From positions 197,152 through 261,151 of the forward strand of contig DATCYF010000018.1 in assembly GCA_036570425.1 (NCBI GenBank): a DNA stretch of 64,000 bases, read 5' to 3'. Source of the DNA: Rhizorhapis sp036570425 (GTDB taxonomy: Bacteria; Pseudomonadota; Alphaproteobacteria; Sphingomonadales; Sphingomonadaceae). Positions 61,039 to 64,000 of this stretch are shown here, piece by piece; position 1 is the stretch's first letter; each line of letters starts with the position of its first letter. The notes under the pieces were generated by a model. That model did no database searches and had not been told where the DNA came from. It saw only the letters and a list, made by a program, of their open reading frames with translations. The position numbers and the translations under genes were made by a program.

Positions 61039-61572
61039 ATGCACCGCCTGTTTGTCGCCATCCGCCCGCCTTCCGCCATCAGAAAAGCCCTGCTTTCCAT
61101 CATGGGAGGCGTCGAGGGCGCCCGCTGGCAAAGCGATGACCAGTTGCATCTTACGCTGCGCTTCATTGGAGAGGTCGATCGCCACCGCGCGGACGATATA
61201 GCGGCGGCGCTCGCCACGGTGGGCGGCGCGCCCTTCACGATCAGGCTGAGCGCGGCTGGCGTCTTTGACCATCGCGGCAGAATCGATGCGCTATGGGCAG
61301 GCGTTACGCCACATGATGAGTTAAGGGCGCTCCACAAGAAAATAGACCGTGCCTGTCAGTCCGCCGGGACCGCGCCTGACCAGCGCGCTTATCTGCCTCA
61401 TATCACCCTCGCCCGCCTCAACCGCGCGTCGGGGCCGGTTCACGATTTTCTGTCGCTTCATGCGGGACTTTCCAGCGAGCCGTTCGTTCTTGACCAGTTC
61501 GGCTTGTTCGAAAGCGAGCTTGGCCGTGAAGGCGCCGTTTATCATCTGGTCGAGCGCTACCGGCTGGATTAG
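61039..61572 (+). CDS. thpR: RNA 2',3'-cyclic phosphodiesterase
   Basis: A 177-residue 2H phosphoesterase of the LigT/ThpR family. The two catalytic HxTx motifs are HLTL (QLHLTLRFIGEV) and HITL (LPHITLARLNR). It opens 2',3'-cyclic phosphates on RNA. ATG at 61039 (MHRLFVAIRPP) fits the family. Confidence 0.9.
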   Translation: MHRLFVAIRPPSAIRKALLSIMGGVEGARWQSDDQLHLTLRFIGEVDRHRADDIAAALATVGGAPFTIRLSAAGVFDHRGRIDALWAGVTPHDELRALHKKIDRACQSAGTAPDQRAYLPHITLARLNRASGPVHDFLSLHAGLSSEPFVLDQFGLFESELGREGAVYHLVERYRLD

Positions 61573-61686
61573 CGAAGCCACTTCGATCAATAGCCGAACC
61601 TCTCATGAACCAGGGCGAATGCACTGCTTTTCATTTGCGCATTTTGGCGCTATGGCGGCGCGATTTTTGAATTTGTTTGGGATATT

Positions 61687-61905
61687 ATGGCGAAAGAAGA
61701 ACTATTGGAAATGCGCGGGCAGGTTGTGGAGTTACTCCCCAACGCCATGTTCCGCGTTCGACTGGAAAACGATCACGAAATTCTTGGCCACACGGCTGGC
61801 AAGATGCGCAAGAACCGTATCCGGGTGCTGGTGGGCGACGAAGTGCTTGTCGAATTAACGCCCTATGACTTGACGAAGGGCCGGATCACCTATCGTTTCA
61901 AATAA
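61687..61905 (+). CDS. infA: Translation initiation factor IF-1
   Basis: A 72-residue S1-like OB fold: MAKEELLEMRGQVVELLPN, HTAGKMRKNRIRVLVGDEV and GRITYRFK, full family length. It binds the ribosomal A site during initiation. First gene of the infA-maf-RNase-yacG-tRNA-Phe block. Confidence 0.97.
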   Translation: MAKEELLEMRGQVVELLPNAMFRVRLENDHEILGHTAGKMRKNRIRVLVGDEVLVELTPYDLTKGRITYRFK

Positions 61906-61936
61906 GGCCATCCCCCGCTGTTGCGGAAAGGCCATG

Positions 61937-62001
61937 CGTACTCTTGCGAAAGCAGGAGTACGGCAAACATTGAGACACTGGGCTCCCGCCTTCGCAGGAG
62001 C
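61937..62001. repeat. Two hairpins, REP-like, between infA and maf
   Basis: First hairpin: CGTACTCTTGC (61937-61947), GAAA tetraloop, GCAGGAGTACG (61952-61962), 11 pairs including one G-U. Second: GCTCCCGC (61982-61989), CTTC, GCAGGAGC (61994-62001), one mismatch. Both share TTGCGAAAGCAGG/CCGCCTTCGCAGG-like cores with hairpins at 15160 and 20594. Confidence 0.55.
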
Positions 62002-62072
62002 ACATTCAAAATTCAGCAACGGCAGTCCGACATGGCAAAAAGCAAAGCATCGCCAACTCACTGCTTAGCCGC

Positions 62073-62645
62073 ATGCGCCTGATTCTCGCCTCCGCATCTC
62101 CCCGCCGTCTGGACCTGCTGGCCCAGATCGGCGTGACGCCGGATGCTGTCGATCCGGCCCATATCGATGAAAGTCCGCGGAAGGGAGAACTGCCCGCCGA
62201 TCACGCTCGCCGTCTGTCGAACGAAAAGGCGGCTGCCGTGGCGTCCCGGCATCCTGACGCTCTTATCCTGTCCGGCGACACAGTGGTTGCCGCTGGCCGT
62301 CGTATCCTGCCCAAAGCGGAAGGCGAGGCACAGGCCCGCTTCTGCCTTCAATTGCTTTCCGGCCGTCGCCATCGCGTGCACAGCGCCGTGACGCTGATCG
62401 ACGCAGAGGGCCGTGCACATAATCGCCTTTCGACCAGCATTGTCACTTTCAAACGGCTTCATCCGGACGAGATCGAAGCGTATATCCGAAGCGGCGAATG
62501 GCAAGGCAAGGCAGGCGGCTATGCCATACAGGGCTGCGCGGCGGGCCTGATCCGCAGCATGTCAGGCAACTATAGCGGCGTTGTCGGTTTGCCTTTGTTC
62601 GACGTGCGGACGCTCCTTCTCTCCGCAGGCTATCCCCTTGCCTGA
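62073..62645 (+). CDS. maf: Maf-like nucleotide pyrophosphatase
   Basis: A 190-residue protein with LILASASPRRLDLL, SNEKAAAVA, LSGDTVVAAG and GKAGGYAIQG. It hydrolyses non-canonical or methylated NTPs, or dTTP/UTP. The RNase gene starts inside its 3' end. Confidence 0.92.
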   Translation: MRLILASASPRRLDLLAQIGVTPDAVDPAHIDESPRKGELPADHARRLSNEKAAAVASRHPDALILSGDTVVAAGRRILPKAEGEAQARFCLQLLSGRRHRVHSAVTLIDAEGRAHNRLSTSIVTFKRLHPDEIEAYIRSGEWQGKAGGYAIQGCAAGLIRSMSGNYSGVVGLPLFDVRTLLLSAGYPLA

Positions 62646-63627
62646 GTGGCTCTACGAGGAAGGCATCGGCGAAAGCCGCGCCGCCCTGGTCCACAAGGGT
62701 GAGATACTGGAGGCTTATGTCGAGCGCGACGGCAAGCGCGCGCTTGCTGGCGCGGTCGCGCCTGGCCGCCTCATCCACACCGTCATTCCCCGCCGCCGGG
62801 GCATCGTCCGGCTCGACAGCGGCGAGGAAACACTGCTTGAGCCCATTCCGCCCAAACTCGCCGAAGGGGCGAATGTCCTGGTTGAGATATTGCGCGAAAG
62901 CATTGCCGAAGAAGGCCGCGACAAGCTCGCCAAGGTTCGCGTTGCGCAGGCCGGAGCCAAGGCGCTCCCGGGCGCGTCCCTTTATCAGCGCATCGCCGCG
63001 ACCGAAATTTCCGTCCAAGCCTGCCCCGCCCATGAGCCTGATCGGCTGGAGGAACATGGCTGGGGCGAGTTGATGGAAGAAGCAATCAGCGGGGAAATCG
63101 GCACCGAAGCCGCATCGCTCCGCATATTCCTCACACCGGCGATGACGCTCATCGACGTGGACGGCAGCCTGCCGCCCGCCCAGCTCGGCCCCAAAGGCGC
63201 GGCGTTGGCGGCGAAAGCGATCCGGCGCATGGGCATTACGGGCTCGATCGGCATTGACCTGCCGACCATGAACAACAAGGATGAGCGGCAGATCGCGGCC
63301 AATCTCTTTGATAAACACTTGCCCCAGCCATTCGAGCGCACGGCCGTCAATGGTTTTGGCTTTCTGCAGGTGATCCGCCGCCGCGAACGCCCTTCGCTGA
63401 TGGAGGTCCTGCGCGAAGACCCGGTACTCACCGCAGCGCTCGCCCTCCTCCGCCGGGGGGAAAGGCACGGGACAGGCGGCGGCGTCACACTCGTGGGCGC
63501 GCCGGCTGTCATTGCGCGGCTTGGCAAGGCAAAGGAGTGGATCGCACTGCTGGAGCGGCGGCGTGGCGGCACAGTGACCTTGCGGGCGGACAACGACCTC
63601 GCCATATCGTCTTATTATGCCGAATAA
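62638..63627 (+). CDS. Divergent short ribonuclease E/G-family protein
   Basis: A 329-residue protein from TTG at 62638, overlapping the maf end by 8 nt. The catalytic-like segment FLTPAMTLIDVDGSL and GSIGIDLPTMNNKDERQ aligns with the RNase E/G region containing SIDINS and DFIDM. The S1-like N-terminus is weak and the zinc-link Cys pair is absent. One Asp of DFIDM is kept; the second is replaced (DLPTM), so activity is uncertain. Confidence 0.75.
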   Translation: MPEWLYEEGIGESRAALVHKGEILEAYVERDGKRALAGAVAPGRLIHTVIPRRRGIVRLDSGEETLLEPIPPKLAEGANVLVEILRESIAEEGRDKLAKVRVAQAGAKALPGASLYQRIAATEISVQACPAHEPDRLEEHGWGELMEEAISGEIGTEAASLRIFLTPAMTLIDVDGSLPPAQLGPKGAALAAKAIRRMGITGSIGIDLPTMNNKDERQIAANLFDKHLPQPFERTAVNGFGFLQVIRRRERPSLMEVLREDPVLTAALALLRRGERHGTGGGVTLVGAPAVIARLGKAKEWIALLERRRGGTVTLRADNDLAISSYYAE

Positions 63628-63811
63628 GAAATCCACCGATTGTCCCGTCTGCGGCCGTACGCAAGCACCGGAATTCCGTCCGTTTTGCAGCAAAGGCTGC
63701 CGCGACCGCGATCTACTGAACTGGCTGGGTGAAGGCTATAAAGTCCCCGGCCCCGCCGTTCCAAACGCATCCGAAAAAAGCGACGAAAATGGGGTGGACA
63801 ACGACATATAG
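63617..63811 (+). CDS. yacG: DNA gyrase inhibitor YacG
   Basis: A 64-residue zinc protein with CPVCG and FCSKGCRDRDLLNWLGEGY, the four-Cys zinc site and the conserved tail. YacG binds GyrB in Escherichia coli. It overlaps the RNase gene by 11 bp. Confidence 0.93.
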   Translation: MPNKKSTDCPVCGRTQAPEFRPFCSKGCRDRDLLNWLGEGYKVPGPAVPNASEKSDENGVDNDI

Positions 63812-63868
63812 CCGCGCCTATAGGCACTGCTCCTAACGCGCTTTACAGATTCTTGTTGAAGCGCATTA

Positions 63869-63944
63869 GCCCGGGTAGCTCAGTTGGTAGAGCATGCGAC
63901 TGAAAATCGCAGTGTCGGCGGTTCGACTCCGTCCCCGGGCACCA
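63869..63944 (+). tRNA. tRNA-Phe (anticodon GAA)
   Basis: A 76-nt tRNA with encoded CCA. Acceptor GCCCGGG/CCCGGGC, D arm TAGCTCAGTTGGTAGAGC, anticodon stem TGCGA/TCGCA with loop CTGAAAA, T arm GGCGGTTCGACTCCGTC. Anticodon GAA reads Phe codons. Confidence 0.97.
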
Positions 63945-64000
63945 TTTGTTCTTTTTCACCCTTCCGCCAGCGTCCATGGAAGTCCCAAAAGCCTGCGGAA

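Noticed and set aside
62449..63693. 414-residue minus-strand open frame
   Set aside because: Antisense shadow of maf, the RNase E/G-like gene and yacG, whose frames overlap in the usual order.
1..64000. CRISPR array, prophage or insertion sequence
   Set aside because: No regularly spaced repeats, transposase, integrase or phage structural gene was seen.

Overview
The window is chromosomal DNA from an alphaproteobacterium, most likely a sphingomonad (Sphingobium/Sphingomonas type). The pointers are a PhyR-NepR-EcfG stress module with a PhyP-like degenerate kinase, an exosortase A (XrtA/PEP-CTERM) exopolysaccharide locus of the sphingomonad kind, ChpT, a short RNase E/G-like protein in an infA-maf-RNase-yacG-tRNA-Phe block, and compact GC-rich genes with many ATGA/GTGA start-stop overlaps. 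I saw no insertion sequence, prophage, CRISPR array or integrase. It reads as core genome with a few lineage-specific loci.

Region 1 (1-11260) is the XrtA-associated polysaccharide locus, in two divergent arms. The minus arm runs acyl-CoA ligase, PLP decarboxylase, Wza-like export lipoprotein, Wzz/GumC-like chain-length protein, tyrosine autokinase, outer-membrane barrel and an AAA ATPase cut by the left edge. The plus arm runs a FemAB/BioF2-like acyltransferase, an acyl carrier protein and two small alpha/beta hydrolases. xrtA itself is not in the window and is expected to the left.

Region 2 (11498-25949) is housekeeping: trxB, an Anbu-type proteasome-like protease, a diacylglycerol kinase, a DUF2141 protein, lptF-lptG, a fatty-acid hydroxylase, a GNAT protein, xthA, erpA, an M23 peptidase, a ferritin-like DUF455 protein, bcp and glnE. 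Region 3 (26050-30235) is the general stress response: two NepR-like anti-sigma factors, ecfG, phyR, a PhyP-like sensor and an unlisted 43-residue membrane protein. Two EcfG-type promoters (GGAAC-N16/17-CGTT-like) are readable upstream of ecfG and of nepR-phyP.

Region 4 (30257-42935) holds tgt and queA (queuosine), a DSF-synthase-like rpfF tail to tail with a membrane GGDEF-EAL protein, ppi-coaD-ispA-xseB, a small lipoprotein, bdhA, a 2Fe-2S ferredoxin, a J-domain protein, the RNase P RNA, an AmiD-like amidase and a DMT transporter. Region 5 (43008-48957) is a chemotaxis-like operon, chpT-cheA-cheW-cheY-cheB-cheR, without a receptor gene. Region 6 (49027-57294) holds a JAMM protease, rluD, rpoH, mtgA, clpX, clpP with a readable RpoH promoter, a GT2 glycosyltransferase, tig with a His- and Lys-rich tail, and tRNA-Leu. 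Region 7 (57414-63944) holds two hypothetical proteins, gatB, a Bax-inhibitor-1 protein, thpR, infA, maf, an RNase E/G-like gene, yacG and tRNA-Phe.

The most interesting points are the rpfF/GGDEF-EAL pair with overlapping 3' ends, the stress-response circuit with its readable promoters and small membrane protein, the XrtA acyl-modification arm, the pseudo-receiver on CheA, and the tandem palindromes in front of clpX. Function calls rest on motifs read by eye; no database search was run.
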